A DNA stretch of 64,000 nucleotides from Azophilus sp965221755 (GTDB lineage Bacteria > Pseudomonadota > Gammaproteobacteria > Pseudomonadales > Azotimanducaceae). The stretch is from NCBI GenBank assembly GCA_965221755.1, contig OZ244921.1, positions 1,240,001-1,304,000 on the forward strand, written 5' to 3'. Positions 1 through 8,756 of this stretch are shown here, one piece after another. Numbering within the stretch: position 1 is the stretch's first letter; each line of letters opens with the position of its first letter. The notes below the pieces were generated by a model, which had not been told where the DNA came from, ran no database searches, and saw only the letters and a list, made by a program, of their open reading frames with translations. The translations under genes and the position numbers were made by a program.

Positions 1-347
1 AGATAGCAGATTGCGCCGGTGCGCACGGCACGGGTCAGCGGGCCGTCGCTCCACAGGGTCTCATCGCCCTTGAGCAGGTAGCGCCCCACGAGATCGGTGG
101 CGGTCAGGTCCTCGTGACAGGAAATGGTGACCAGCGGCACCTCAAGGGCCTTGCGCCGCTGCCGGTAGAGCCGCCAAGCCATGTGCTCGATGAAGCGCGT
201 CTTGCCGCATCCGGTCGGCCCCTTCAGCAACACCGGCAGCCGCGCCGCGTAAGCGGCCTCGAACAGCGCTGCTTCGTCGCCGACGGGCAGGTAGAACGGC
301 TCCGCGTCAAGGGTCGCGAAGTTGATGGCGTCAGTGGCCGCAGTCAT
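1..347 (-). CDS. CbbQ/NorQ-type AAA+ ATPase, N-terminal part (runs off window)
   Basis: The first 115 codons of a MoxR-class AAA+ protein are present; the rest lies beyond the left edge. A Walker A motif GPTGCGKT sits at residues 43-50, followed by a region beginning VPLVTISCHEDLTATDLVGR, which is typical of the CbbQ/NirQ/NorQ branch. Members of this branch remodel or activate metalloenzymes such as Rubisco or nitric oxide reductase, together with a von Willebrand A partner. The target cannot be told here because the downstream partner is outside the window. The ATG at 345-347 is the natural start, since the N-terminus aligns with the usual short lead before the ATPase core. Family call is firm; the substrate is unknown. 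Confidence 0.85.
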   Translation of the reverse strand, partial: MTAATDAINFATLDAEPFYLPVGDEAALFEAAYAARLPVLLKGPTGCGKTRFIEHMAWRLYRQRRKALEVPLVTISCHEDLTATDLVGRYLLKGDETLWSDGPLTRAVRTGAICY

Positions 348-428
348 GGGGCGCGCTTCCTTCCGGCATGTGCGGGCCACCATACTGAAAGCGGCGGCGG
401 ATTGACAAACGCCTTGTCGTCGATCGTG

Positions 429-1229
429 TCAGTGAACGGACCAGGACAACAGCGTGAAGAGCGCAGCGCCAAGGGCCAGCCGATAGTAAACGTAGGGCAT
501 CAGGCCAACGCGCTCGAGCAGGGCGATGAACAGGCTGATGCAGGCGTAGGCGCTGATCCCCGCCACGGCGGCGCCGAGCGCCAGATTCGCAAGTTGGGCG
601 CCTTGGGCGGCGGCGGGCAGGCCAATCCAAGCCATCAGGGCGGCGCCGCTGATGGCGGGTATCGCCAGCAGGAAGGCCACTCGGGCCGCGGCTGGGCGGG
701 ACAGGCCGAGCAGCAGGGCAGCGCTGATGGTGATGCCCGAGCGGGACACGCCAGGAATGATGGCGAGGGCTTGGGCCGAGCCGATCAGCAGCGCGTCGCG
801 CCAGCCGAGCAGCTCGCGCTCGCCGCGCTGGCCGTTGGCCCACCAAAGCGCGAAGGCGAAGGTCGCGGTGGCGGCGGCGATGACCCAGCCGTTGCGCAGG
901 TCGCCCGCCACCAGCTCGCGCGCGGCGAGCCCGCACAGCGCCACGGGCAGGCTGGCGACGGCAATCTTGAACAGCAGGTCGAGTTGCGCGTCGCGCCGCC
1001 GATGGCGCAGGCCGCCGCAAGCGCTGATGGCGAAACCGGCGCAATCGCGGCGGTAGTAGGCGAGCACGGCAACCAAGGAGCCCAAGTGTACGGCAATGTC
1101 AAAGGCCAAGCCTTGATCCGGCCAACCCGTCAGTTCGGATGCCAGGATGAGGTGGGCGGCACTCGAAATGGGCAGGAATTCGGTGATGCCCTGCAACAGC
1201 GCCAGGATGATTGTCTGCAGGCGGTCCAA
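429..1229 (-). CDS. uppP: Undecaprenyl-diphosphatase UppP (BacA family)
   Basis: Integral membrane phosphatase that recycles undecaprenyl pyrophosphate to the monophosphate carrier for peptidoglycan and O-antigen synthesis. The 266-residue length is normal. The two signature regions are present: the N-terminal LLQGITEFLPISSAAHLIL segment with the catalytic glutamate, and the PGVSRSGITI segment with the catalytic arginine. Multiple hydrophobic helices cover most of the rest. It is transcribed away from the Lon-domain gene that starts at 1329, leaving about 100 bases for divergent promoters. High-level expression of this family is known to give bacitracin resistance. Confidence 0.96.
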   Translation of the reverse strand: MDRLQTIILALLQGITEFLPISSAAHLILASELTGWPDQGLAFDIAVHLGSLVAVLAYYRRDCAGFAISACGGLRHRRRDAQLDLLFKIAVASLPVALCGLAARELVAGDLRNGWVIAAATATFAFALWWANGQRGERELLGWRDALLIGSAQALAIIPGVSRSGITISAALLLGLSRPAAARVAFLLAIPAISGAALMAWIGLPAAAQGAQLANLALGAAVAGISAYACISLFIALLERVGLMPYVYYRLALGAALFTLLSWSVH

Positions 1230-1328
1230 GGGCCGTATTCATCGGCAAGAAGGCTGAATTATGGCTCAGGCAGGATGTTTCGTAAACCCGCGCAGGGCTT
1301 GACCGGAATCAATGCTAAAGTCCCCCCG

Positions 1329-1946
1329 ATGGCTGACTTGCTCGAAATTCCGCTGTTTCCGCTCAGCGTGGTGCTCTTTGAGGGCGGGCGGCTGCCGTTG
1401 CGGATATTCGAGCCTCGCTATCTGGACATGATCAGCGAGCGGATGCGGGGAAACAGTCCGTTCGGCATCGTGCTCACTCGCAGCGGCGTCGAGCCAGTGG
1501 CGGGCGATGACGCGCCTGCCGGCGCCGGCGCGGCGGCGGAGATCTTCGAGGTGGGCGCCGAGGCCCGGGTGGTGGACTTCAACGCGCTGGACGGCGGATT
1601 GCTCGGCATCGTCGTCGAAGGCGGCTGCAAGTTCCGCATCCACAAGACTTGGGAGCAGGAAGACCGCCTGCTCCGCGGCCTGGTCGAGACCCTGCCCGCC
1701 GAGCCTGCGGGGACGCTCGGCGAGGCCGACCAGCCCCTGATCGACATCCTCAAGGCGCTGCTCAAGCACCCGATGGTGGAGAAGCTGGGGCTGGAGGTCG
1801 ATTTCGAGGACGCGGGCGCGGTCAGTCGGCAGCTTGCCCAGCTGTTGCCGGTGGAGCCGGAAATCAAGCAATCCCTGCTGCAGTTGGGTTCGCCCACGGA
1901 GCGGCTCAACGAACTGCGCCGACTGGTGACCCGTTTGCGGGGCTGA
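1329..1946 (+). CDS. Lon N-terminal (LON substrate-binding) domain protein
   Basis: A 205-residue protein made of one LON substrate-binding domain without the ATPase or protease part of Lon. It opens MADLLEIPLFPL, the usual start of stand-alone LON-domain proteins, and contains the FEPRYLDM and FGIVL segments typical of the fold. The reading frame is open upstream for about 1200 bases, but that part is antisense to uppP and the neighbouring ATPase, so the ATG at 1329 is chosen. Stand-alone members are common in proteobacteria; their role is not well established and may be in protein binding or quality control. Confidence 0.88.
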   Translation: MADLLEIPLFPLSVVLFEGGRLPLRIFEPRYLDMISERMRGNSPFGIVLTRSGVEPVAGDDAPAGAGAAAEIFEVGAEARVVDFNALDGGLLGIVVEGGCKFRIHKTWEQEDRLLRGLVETLPAEPAGTLGEADQPLIDILKALLKHPMVEKLGLEVDFEDAGAVSRQLAQLLPVEPEIKQSLLQLGSPTERLNELRRLVTRLRG

Positions 1947-2001
1947 CTGCGCCCGACTAAACTGCCCGGCCAAGCAAGCCAGCAACCCCGAACAGGCCAA
2001 A

Positions 2002-3291
2002 ATGAACGATTCAGCGTCAGGCAACGGAACCTCCGCCGCGCACGCGCAGATGCGCCGGATGGGACTCGCTGCCCGGCAGGCGTCGCGGGCCATGGCGGCG
2101 GCGGATTCGGCGCTCAAAGCCCAAGCGCTGGCAGCGACGGCCCGGCGTCTGGACGAGGCCAGGAGCGCGCTCAAGGCGGCCAACGCCGAGGACATGGCGG
2201 CGGCTGAGCGGCGCGGCATCGACGCCTCCCTGCTCGACCGCCTTGAACTCAATGACCGCGCCATCGACCGCATGGTCGCGGGCGTCGGGGAGGTGGCGCA
2301 GCTGCCGGATCCGGTCGGCGAGGTAACCGATCTGCGCTACCGGCCCACCGGCATCCAAGTGGGCCGCATGCGCGTGCCGCTCGGCGTGATTGGCATCATC
2401 TACGAATCCCGCCCCAACGTCACGGTGGACGCGGCAAGCCTGTGCCTGAAGAGCGGCAATGCCTGCATGCTGCGGGGCGGCTCCGAGGCCATTGCATCCA
2501 ATCGCGCCATCGCCGCCTGCGTCACCGACGCCCTTGAGGAGGCCGGGCTGCCCGCCGCCGCAGTGCAATTGGTGCCCACCGTTGACCGGGCCGCAGTCGG
2601 CGCGCTGCTGCAGCTTGAGGACTGCGTCGATGTGATCGTGCCGCGCGGCGGCAAGGGCCTGATCGAGCGCATCTCGCGGGAGTCGCGCATCCCGGTCATC
2701 AAGCATCTAGACGGCATCTGCCACGTTTACATTGACGAGGCGGCGGATGCGGAGATGGCCATGTCCATCGCCTACAACTCCAAGACCGAGAAGTACGCGG
2801 TCTGCAATGCCTTGGAAACGCTGCTGGTGGCGGAGGGCATCGCCGAGGCGGTGCTGCCCGGATTGGGCAGGCGCTTCGGCCAGGCCGGTGTGGCCCTGCG
2901 CGGCTGCGAACGCTCGCGGGCCTGGTTGCCGGAGGCCGAGGCGGCGTCGGAGGCGGACTGGAGCGCGGAGTATCTGGCCCCGATGCTCGCGGTGCGCGTC
3001 GTCGATGGCATCGACCAGGCCATTGAGCACATCAACCGCTACGGGTCGCAGCACACCGACGTCATCGTCAGCAACGACTACGGCAAGACCCGCCGGTTCA
3101 TGGCCGAGGTGGACTCGGCATCGGTAATGGTCAACGCCAGCACCCAGTTCGCCGACGGCATGGAGTACGGCTTGGGCGCCGAAATCGGCATCTCCACCGA
3201 CAAGCTGCACGCCCGCGGCCCGGTGGGCCTTAACGGCCTGACCACAGAAAAGTACGTCGTCTTCGGCAACGGCGAGATCCGCCACCGTTGA
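2002..3291 (+). CDS. proA: Gamma-glutamyl phosphate reductase
   Basis: Second enzyme of proline synthesis: NADPH-dependent reduction of gamma-glutamyl phosphate to glutamate semialdehyde in the cytoplasm. At 429 residues it is full length. It has the ALDH-superfamily features of ProA, including the IYESRPNVTVDAASLCLKSG region, the KYAVCNALETLLV segment holding the catalytic cysteine, and the C-terminal GLTTEKYVVFGNG. Its stop overlaps the nadD start by four bases (TTGA at 3288-3291), so the two are translationally coupled. The proB partner is not in the window. Confidence 0.97.
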   Translation: MNDSASGNGTSAAHAQMRRMGLAARQASRAMAAADSALKAQALAATARRLDEARSALKAANAEDMAAAERRGIDASLLDRLELNDRAIDRMVAGVGEVAQLPDPVGEVTDLRYRPTGIQVGRMRVPLGVIGIIYESRPNVTVDAASLCLKSGNACMLRGGSEAIASNRAIAACVTDALEEAGLPAAAVQLVPTVDRAAVGALLQLEDCVDVIVPRGGKGLIERISRESRIPVIKHLDGICHVYIDEAADAEMAMSIAYNSKTEKYAVCNALETLLVAEGIAEAVLPGLGRRFGQAGVALRGCERSRAWLPEAEAASEADWSAEYLAPMLAVRVVDGIDQAIEHINRYGSQHTDVIVSNDYGKTRRFMAEVDSASVMVNASTQFADGMEYGLGAEIGISTDKLHARGPVGLNGLTTEKYVVFGNGEIRHR

Positions 3292-3905
3292 TCGCTTTCC
3301 TGGGCGGCACCTTCGATCCCGTTCACAAAGGCCACCTGCATGCCGCCCGGGCGGCGGCCCAAGCCCTCGCCTGCCCGGTGCGCCTGGTGCTGTCGGCCGA
3401 GCCGCCGCATCGCCAGCGGCCCGAAGCGAGCGCGCAGCGACGCTGGGCCATGCTTGAGCTGGCCTGCGCCGCCGAAGCCGGCTTGGATGCGGATGACGTT
3501 GAGCTGCGGCGCGGGGGGCCGAGCTACACCGTCGATACGCTCAAGGCGCTGCGGCTTCGCCACGGCGATGCGCCCTTGAGTTGGATCATCGGCACTGATG
3601 CCTTCAACGAGATTCACGCTTGGCGGCAGTGGCGAAGCGTGCTGGACTTCGGCCACCTGTTGGTGCTGCCGCGGCCCGGTGCGGAACTCAAGGGCGCGGC
3701 GCTCAAGCTCTATCTCGAACGTCGCTGCCCGGACCTTGAGCAGCGCCCCGCAGGCGGCATCCGCTTGCTGGATGAAGCCATGCTGCCGGTTTCGGCCTCG
3801 GCGGTTCGCGCCTTGATCGCCACGGAGGGGGATGCCGGGCATTTGCTCCCCGAAGGGGTGAACCACTATATTAGACGGCATGGTTTGTATGTGCGAGGCG
3901 CGTAG
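3288..3905 (+). CDS. nadD: Nicotinate-nucleotide adenylyltransferase
   Basis: Transfers AMP to nicotinate mononucleotide to give deamido-NAD in NAD synthesis. The nucleotidyltransferase signature is at the N-terminus (GGTFDPVHKGHL, residues 6-17) and the second motif is near the C-terminus (LPVSASAVRALI). Length is 205 residues, normal for NadD. The start is a TTG overlapping the proA stop; no better start exists in frame. The last codons form the first unit of a 46-base tandem repeat that continues past the stop codon (see 3879-3992). Confidence 0.95.
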   Translation: MIAFLGGTFDPVHKGHLHAARAAAQALACPVRLVLSAEPPHRQRPEASAQRRWAMLELACAAEAGLDADDVELRRGGPSYTVDTLKALRLRHGDAPLSWIIGTDAFNEIHAWRQWRSVLDFGHLLVLPRPGAELKGAALKLYLERRCPDLEQRPAGGIRLLDEAMLPVSASAVRALIATEGDAGHLLPEGVNHYIRRHGLYVRGA

Positions 3906-3992
3906 CCTGACCGTGTTCGGGCTGCATGGCTTACATGCGCGAAGTGCGTGGCCTGCTCAGGGTTGGGCGGCATGGTTTGCGTGCGCGAAGCG
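3879..3992 (+). repeat. 46-bp tandem repeat spanning the nadD stop codon (about 2.5 copies)
   Basis: Units begin at 3879, 3925 and 3971, each opening CATGG[TC]TT followed by a variant of RYRTGCGCGAAG. The first unit encodes the last residues of NadD (HGLYVRGA) and its stop; the second and third are non-coding copies with several substitutions, the third matching only over its first 22 bases. The pattern looks like duplication of the gene end by replication slippage followed by drift. It fills most of the 148-base gap between nadD and rsfS. Confidence 0.75.
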
Positions 3993-4053
3993 GCTGCGCC
4001 AAGCAAATGGCCTGCCGATTTTGGCTCTTCGCGGGACGCTCGCGGGGGATTGA

Positions 4054-4401
4054 GTGACGCCGCAGGGGCTGCGCGACGCCATCGTTGGGGCGCTGGACGA
4101 CCTCAAGGGCCGCGAGATCGTGGCGCTCGACGTGGCCGGCCTGACCGATTTGACCGACTTCATGGTGATCGCCACCGGCGGCTCCAATCGCCACGTGAAG
4201 GCGCTCGTGGATCAGGTTGTCGAAGCCGCCAAGGCCGGCGGCGCACCGCTGTTGGGCATCGAAGGGCGGGAAAGCCATGAGTGGGTGTTGGTGGATCTTG
4301 GCGACGTGGTGGTTCACGTCATGCAGGCGGCGACCCGGGAGTTCTATGACATGGAGCGCTTGTGGCGGCCCCTGCCCATCGACTCCAACACCACCCTGTA
4401 A
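4054..4401 (+). CDS. rsfS: Ribosomal silencing factor RsfS (YbeB)
   Basis: Binds ribosomal protein uL14 and blocks joining of the 30S and 50S subunits when nutrients are scarce. The 115-residue protein carries the family signatures LTDFMVIATGGSNRHVKALVDQ in its first half and EWVLVDLGDVVVHVM followed by REFYDMERLW in its second. The start is the GTG at 4054. The usual neighbour rlmH is missing: only nine bases separate the rsfS stop from the mrdA start. Confidence 0.95.
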   Translation: MTPQGLRDAIVGALDDLKGREIVALDVAGLTDLTDFMVIATGGSNRHVKALVDQVVEAAKAGGAPLLGIEGRESHEWVLVDLGDVVVHVMQAATREFYDMERLWRPLPIDSNTTL

Positions 4402-4410
4402 GGCGCTCCG

Positions 4411-6318
4411 ATGGCATCCGGCATGATGATCAAGGACGGTCCCTCGGAGCTGCGGATGTTCATGGCCCGAGCTCGGGCGCTTTTCGCCGGAGCGCTGGCG
4501 CTGACGCTCATTCTGGTGGCCAGGATGCTCTATCTGCAGGTGCTGCAGCACGAGCACCACCAGACCCGCTCCGAGGAAAACCGCATGCAGATGGTGCCCG
4601 TGCCGCCGGTTCGGGGCCTCATCTTCGACCGCCATGGCAACCTGTTGGCGGAAAACCGCCCCATCTTCAATCTCGCGCTGATCCGCGAGCGCATCGAGGA
4701 TCTTGACGGCCTGATCGATGCGCTAAGCGCCGTCACGCCGATCAGCGCGGCGGAGATCGAGGATTTTCACGACCGCCTGAAGCGCGCGCGGCGACCGTTT
4801 GAGCCGGTGGTCCTCAAGTTCGCCCTGACCGATGAGGAGGTCGCCGCCTTGGCCGTCAATCGGCACCGCTTCCTCGGCGCGGAGATCAGCGTCGAGATCG
4901 TGCGCCACTACCCTTACGGCGCGCTCGCCGCCCATGTCATCGGCTCGGTGCGCCGCATCACCAAGCAGGACCTGGACGGCTTGGACCGGGCGAGCTACAG
5001 CGGCACCAACTTCATCGGCAAGCGCGGCATCGAGCGCTTCTACGAAAGCGCGCTGCACGGCAAGGTCGGCACCCAGTGGGTGGAGACCGACGCCTTCGGA
5101 CGGGTGCGCCGCACTTTGGACGTAAGCCCCACCGTCGTGGGCCAAAACCTGCGGCTGCATCTGGACATCGGCTTGCAGGCGGTCGCCGATGCGGCATTGG
5201 GCGACCGGCGCGGCGCAGTGGTCGCCATCGACCCAAGGTCCGGCGGCGTGCTGGCCCTGGTCAGCAAGCCAAGCTACGACCCGAACGTCTTCGTCACCGG
5301 CATCGACGCCAAGCGCTACGCCGCTTTGGTGGATTCCCGGGACAAGCCCCTGGTGAACCGCGCCATCAACGGCCAATACGCTCCGGGCTCCACCATCAAG
5401 CCCATTCTCGGCTTGGCCGGCTTGACCCATGGCGTGGTGGATTGGGAGGAGGAGATCATCGATCGGGGGTCATTCCGGCTGCCCGGTCAGCGGCGTCTGT
5501 ACCGCGACTGGAACTGGACTCCCAACAACCCCGGCGGTCAGGGCATCGTCAATCTCAACCGGGCCATCTACCGTTCATCAAACATCTTCTTCTACACCTT
5601 GGGCACCCGTTTGCGGGCCGACCAGCTGGCCGGCTTCATCCGCCAGTTCGGCTATGGCGAAGCCATCTCGGCGGACATCGACGGCGCTGCCGCCGGGCTG
5701 GTGCCGGACCCGGCGTGGAAGCGGGGCGCCAAGGGCGAGCCTTGGTATCCGGGCGACAACATCAACATCAGCATCGGCCAAGGCGACTTGCTGGTCACCC
5801 CGCTGCAGGCCGCCGCCGCCGCAGCCATCCTCGCCAATCGGGGCAAACGGCTGCGGCCGCGCCTGCTGCTTGCCGGCGAGGCGCCCTTGCCCGCCGCCGA
5901 CCTGCCGCCCTTGTCGGCCGTGGTTGGGCCGACCCCCGACGATTGGGAGCGGATGGTGGACGCGATGGAGGACGTCGTGCATCGCGGCAACATGGGCTAC
6001 CAGCAGAACGGCACGGCTTGGTATCACATTGGGCAGGACATCGACTACCGGATGGCGGGCAAGTCCGGCACCGCCCAAGTGGTGGAGATCAAGCAGGGGC
6101 AGGCTTACGATGAGGACGAACTCGACGAGTACAACAGAAAGCATGCTTGGTTCATCGCCTTCGCCCCAACGGAGGCGCCCGCCATAGCAGTCAGCGTGCT
6201 GGTCGAGAACGGCGGCGGCGGCAGCTCGATGGCCGCGCCGGTGGTGCGCAAGGTGCTCGATGCCCACCTCTCCAAGGCCGCGCCCGCCGTTTCGGAGCCG
6301 CAGCTGGCCAGTCGATGA
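4411..6318 (+). CDS. mrdA: Penicillin-binding protein 2, elongation-specific transpeptidase
   Basis: Class B PBP that crosslinks peptidoglycan during lateral wall growth with RodA. It has one N-terminal membrane segment (about residues 22-45), a pedestal/dimerisation domain beginning PPVRGLIFDRHGN, and a transpeptidase domain. Catalytic motifs are S327-T-I-K (in PGSTIKP), S389-S-N391 and K551-S-G-T. The length of 635 residues is normal. The gene overlaps rodA by four bases (ATGA at 6315-6318), as expected for a co-translated elongasome pair. Confidence 0.97.
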   Translation: MASGMMIKDGPSELRMFMARARALFAGALALTLILVARMLYLQVLQHEHHQTRSEENRMQMVPVPPVRGLIFDRHGNLLAENRPIFNLALIRERIEDLDGLIDALSAVTPISAAEIEDFHDRLKRARRPFEPVVLKFALTDEEVAALAVNRHRFLGAEISVEIVRHYPYGALAAHVIGSVRRITKQDLDGLDRASYSGTNFIGKRGIERFYESALHGKVGTQWVETDAFGRVRRTLDVSPTVVGQNLRLHLDIGLQAVADAALGDRRGAVVAIDPRSGGVLALVSKPSYDPNVFVTGIDAKRYAALVDSRDKPLVNRAINGQYAPGSTIKPILGLAGLTHGVVDWEEEIIDRGSFRLPGQRRLYRDWNWTPNNPGGQGIVNLNRAIYRSSNIFFYTLGTRLRADQLAGFIRQFGYGEAISADIDGAAAGLVPDPAWKRGAKGEPWYPGDNINISIGQGDLLVTPLQAAAAAAILANRGKRLRPRLLLAGEAPLPAADLPPLSAVVGPTPDDWERMVDAMEDVVHRGNMGYQQNGTAWYHIGQDIDYRMAGKSGTAQVVEIKQGQAYDEDELDEYNRKHAWFIAFAPTEAPAIAVSVLVENGGGGSSMAAPVVRKVLDAHLSKAAPAVSEPQLASR

Positions 6319-7436
6319 GCGAGTCGCACTTCGTCCGCAGCCTGCCGCAGCACAGCGGCCTGGTCGCCCAGCGCCGGCTGCAATCGGATCCCATCCTTTG
6401 GGTGTTGCTGGTCACCCTCATCCTCTACGGACTCATCATGCTGTACAGCGCCGTGGAGCGGAACATGGACATCGTCGGCGGGCAGATCGCACGGGTGTGC
6501 CTGGCGATGGTGCTGATGGCGATGGCGGCGCAGGTGCATCCGGCACGGTACCTGCGCTGGGCGCCGGGACTGTATGCGGCGGGCGTGCTGCTGCTGGTTG
6601 CCGTGCTGCTGGCGGGCGTCACGGTGAAGGGCTCCCAGCGCTGGCTTGAGCTTCCCGGCATTGGCCGCTTCCAACCCTCGGAATTGATGAAGATCGCCCT
6701 GCCGCTGATGATCGCGTGGTACTTCCATGACCGGCCGCTGCCGCCGACCTTCAAAGATCTGCTGAGGGTGGCCGCCCTCATTGGGCTGCCGGTGGGGCTG
6801 ATCATCCAGCAGCCGGATCTCGGCACTGGCATCCTGGCGTTGGCGGGCGGCTTGACCGTGGTCTTTTTGGCGGGGCTGTCCTGGCGTTGGATTCTTTATG
6901 GCTCACTGGCCGTGGTGGCGATGGCGCCGGCCCTCTGGTTCGCCCTGCAGCCCTACCAGCAGCAGCGCATTCTGACTTTGTTCGATCCGGAAAAGGACCC
7001 CCTGGGCGCCGGCTGGAACATCATCCAGTCCACCACCGCCTTGGGCTCCGGCGGCCTGTTCGGCAAGGGCCTGCACGACGGCACCCAAAGCCATCTGAAA
7101 TTCCTCCCTGAAAGCCACACGGATTTCATCGTGGCGGTGATCGGGGAGGAATTGGGCTTTACCGGGGTGGCCGCATTGCTGATACTGTACATGTTGATCG
7201 TGGCCCGTGGACTGGTCATCGCCGCCCAGTCGAAGCACACCTTTGGCCGCTTGGCGGCGAGTTCGCTGACGATGGTGTTTTTCGTTTACCTGTTCGCCAA
7301 CATCGCCATGGTGGCGGGCCTTTTGCCGGTGGTCGGCCTGCCCCTGCCGCTGGTGAGCTACGGCGGCACTTCGGCCATCACCCTGTTGTTGGGCTTTGGC
7401 ATCATCATGTCCATTCACGGCCAGCGGTCATGGTGA
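6315..7436 (+). CDS. rodA: Peptidoglycan glycosyltransferase RodA
   Basis: SEDS-family polymerase that works with PBP2. The 373-residue protein is almost wholly hydrophobic with about ten membrane segments. Family motifs visible are GSQRWLELPGIGRFQPSE, with the QPSE element of SEDS proteins, QPDLGT, and the C-terminal VGLPLPLVSYGGTS. The frame is open upstream inside mrdA, but the ATG at 6315 overlapping the mrdA stop is the natural start. SEDS polymerases use lipid II at the outer face of the membrane. Confidence 0.97.
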   Translation: MSESHFVRSLPQHSGLVAQRRLQSDPILWVLLVTLILYGLIMLYSAVERNMDIVGGQIARVCLAMVLMAMAAQVHPARYLRWAPGLYAAGVLLLVAVLLAGVTVKGSQRWLELPGIGRFQPSELMKIALPLMIAWYFHDRPLPPTFKDLLRVAALIGLPVGLIIQQPDLGTGILALAGGLTVVFLAGLSWRWILYGSLAVVAMAPALWFALQPYQQQRILTLFDPEKDPLGAGWNIIQSTTALGSGGLFGKGLHDGTQSHLKFLPESHTDFIVAVIGEELGFTGVAALLILYMLIVARGLVIAAQSKHTFGRLAASSLTMVFFVYLFANIAMVAGLLPVVGLPLPLVSYGGTSAITLLLGFGIIMSIHGQRSW

Positions 7437-7460
7437 GCCGGGAGCGGGCCGCTTCCCGGC
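7437..7460 (+). other. Short hairpin after rodA
   Basis: GCCGGGA at 7437-7443 pairs with TCCCGGC at 7454-7460 around a ten-base loop, immediately after the rodA stop. No run of T follows, so it is not a typical intrinsic terminator. It could slow the 3' exonuclease or attenuate read-through into mltB. Confidence 0.3.
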
Positions 7461-7500
7461 ATCCGCCCCTGTTGACGGGGGTCTTGGCTTGAGGGAAATC

Positions 7501-8523
7501 ATGCGAGTAGCGATCGTGCTGGGGGTTGCCGCCCTGCTGCTTTACGGGCCTGCCGACGCCGACTACAGCCAGCGGGAGGACGTGCGCGCCTACATGGACG
7601 AATTGGTGTCCGACCACGGGTTCGACAAGACGGAGCTGACAGCGACCTTCCGGGAAGCCCGCCATAAGCCGGACATCGTGGAAGCGATGTCGAGGCCCGC
7701 GGAAAGGGCGCTCAAGTGGTACGAGTACCGGCGCATCTTCATTCAGGACTCCCGCATCGATCAGGGCGTTGCCTTCTGGACTGAGAACGAGGCCTCGCTG
7801 GATTCGGCCACGGAGCGTTTTGCGGTGGCGCCGGAGTACATCGTGGCCATCATCGGCGTCGAAACCCGCTTCGGGCGGATCATGGGCTCCCATCGCGTGC
7901 TCGACGCCCTCTCCACCTTGGCGTTCGACTATCCGCCCAGAGCCGATTTCTTCCGCAACGAACTGACCGAGTTCCTGCTTCTGGCGCGTGAGGAGGGCCG
8001 CTCGGTGGACACGATGAAGGGCTCCTATGCAGGCGCCATGGGCTACGGACAGTTCATTCCCTCAAGCTACCGCAACTATGCGGTGGACTTCGACAACGAC
8101 GGGCGGCGCGACATCTGGACCAATACCGCCGACGCCATCGGCAGCGTGGCCAATTACTTCGCCGAGCATGGCTGGCGAGCGGCCGAGGACGTGGCGCTCA
8201 AGGTGGACGTGGCCGATTCACAGCAGGCTGATGCCGCGGTCCTGCGCGGCCTCGACCTCAACCGGACGGTTGGCGAACTGCGCGCGTTGGGCGTTGAGGC
8301 GCCCGGCCTGAACGCCGCTGAGGCGGCGGCTCTGGTGCGCGTGGAGTTGGAGGATGGCGCCGAGTACTGGGTGGCGCTGCACAATTTCCATGTCATCACC
8401 CGCTACAACCGCAGCCAGATGTACGCCTTGGCGGTCCACCAGCTCAGCCAAGCGATCAAGGCGCGCCGTCAGGCTCAGCTCGCCGCCGCACACTTGGATG
8501 CGGCCTCCTCAGCGTCGAGATGA
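7501..8523 (+). CDS. mltB: Lytic murein transglycosylase B
   Basis: GH103-family enzyme that cleaves the MurNAc-GlcNAc bond with 1,6-anhydro product formation. The 340-residue protein has an N-terminal hydrophobic signal ending near ADA, but no lipobox cysteine, so it looks soluble periplasmic rather than lipid anchored. The catalytic glutamate lies in AIIGVETRFGRI, and GSYAGAMGYGQFIPSSYR and DGRRDIWTN are family signatures. The ATG at 7501 is chosen because it gives the signal peptide; the frame is open somewhat further upstream. It belongs to the same cluster as rodA and rlpA. Confidence 0.95.
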   Translation: MRVAIVLGVAALLLYGPADADYSQREDVRAYMDELVSDHGFDKTELTATFREARHKPDIVEAMSRPAERALKWYEYRRIFIQDSRIDQGVAFWTENEASLDSATERFAVAPEYIVAIIGVETRFGRIMGSHRVLDALSTLAFDYPPRADFFRNELTEFLLLAREEGRSVDTMKGSYAGAMGYGQFIPSSYRNYAVDFDNDGRRDIWTNTADAIGSVANYFAEHGWRAAEDVALKVDVADSQQADAAVLRGLDLNRTVGELRALGVEAPGLNAAEAAALVRVELEDGAEYWVALHNFHVITRYNRSQMYALAVHQLSQAIKARRQAQLAAAHLDAASSASR

Positions 8524-8567
8524 GGGCGCCGGGCGTTGGCTCGGGGCAACGGCGCCGCACGCCGTCC

Positions 8568-8674
8568 GAGGGCGGAACGCCCTCGCTCCGGGTAACTTCG
8601 ATCAATGGCAGCCGAGTTTGGCGCCAGCGAAGCTCCAACGCGAACCGAGACGCGCCGAGATGCGCGTTGGCGCG
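8568..8674 (+). repeat. Partial interspersed repeat copy between mltB and rlpA
   Basis: Two hairpin modules of the window-wide family occur here. A GAGGGCG / CGCCCTC hairpin lies at 8568-8584; the same hairpin recurs at 51244 and, degenerate, at 26043. The conserved GGAGTTTCGC-type hairpin is at 8613-8636 in a diverged form, followed by a variable hairpin in which ACGCGC pairs with GCGCGT around CGAGAT. The 32-base core is absent. This block explains why the open frame upstream of rlpA has an implausible arginine-rich N-terminus. Confidence 0.65.
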
Positions 8675-8756
8675 GCATCCCGCCCTTGGTTGGGCGGCTG
8701 CAGCGCGCTTCCCATCAAGCGGTTGGGAACTGGGTTCGAGGGAAGCCTCTTGCCGC

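Noticed and set aside
114..1328. Long open frame upstream of the Lon-domain protein
   Set aside because: It is antisense to uppP and the CbbQ-type ATPase, and its product is low-complexity, rich in glycine, arginine and glutamine.
8520..8756. N-terminal extension of rlpA from ATG 8520
   Set aside because: The codons are translated repeat hairpins, arginine-rich and before a normal lipoprotein signal; the TTG at 8757 fits better.
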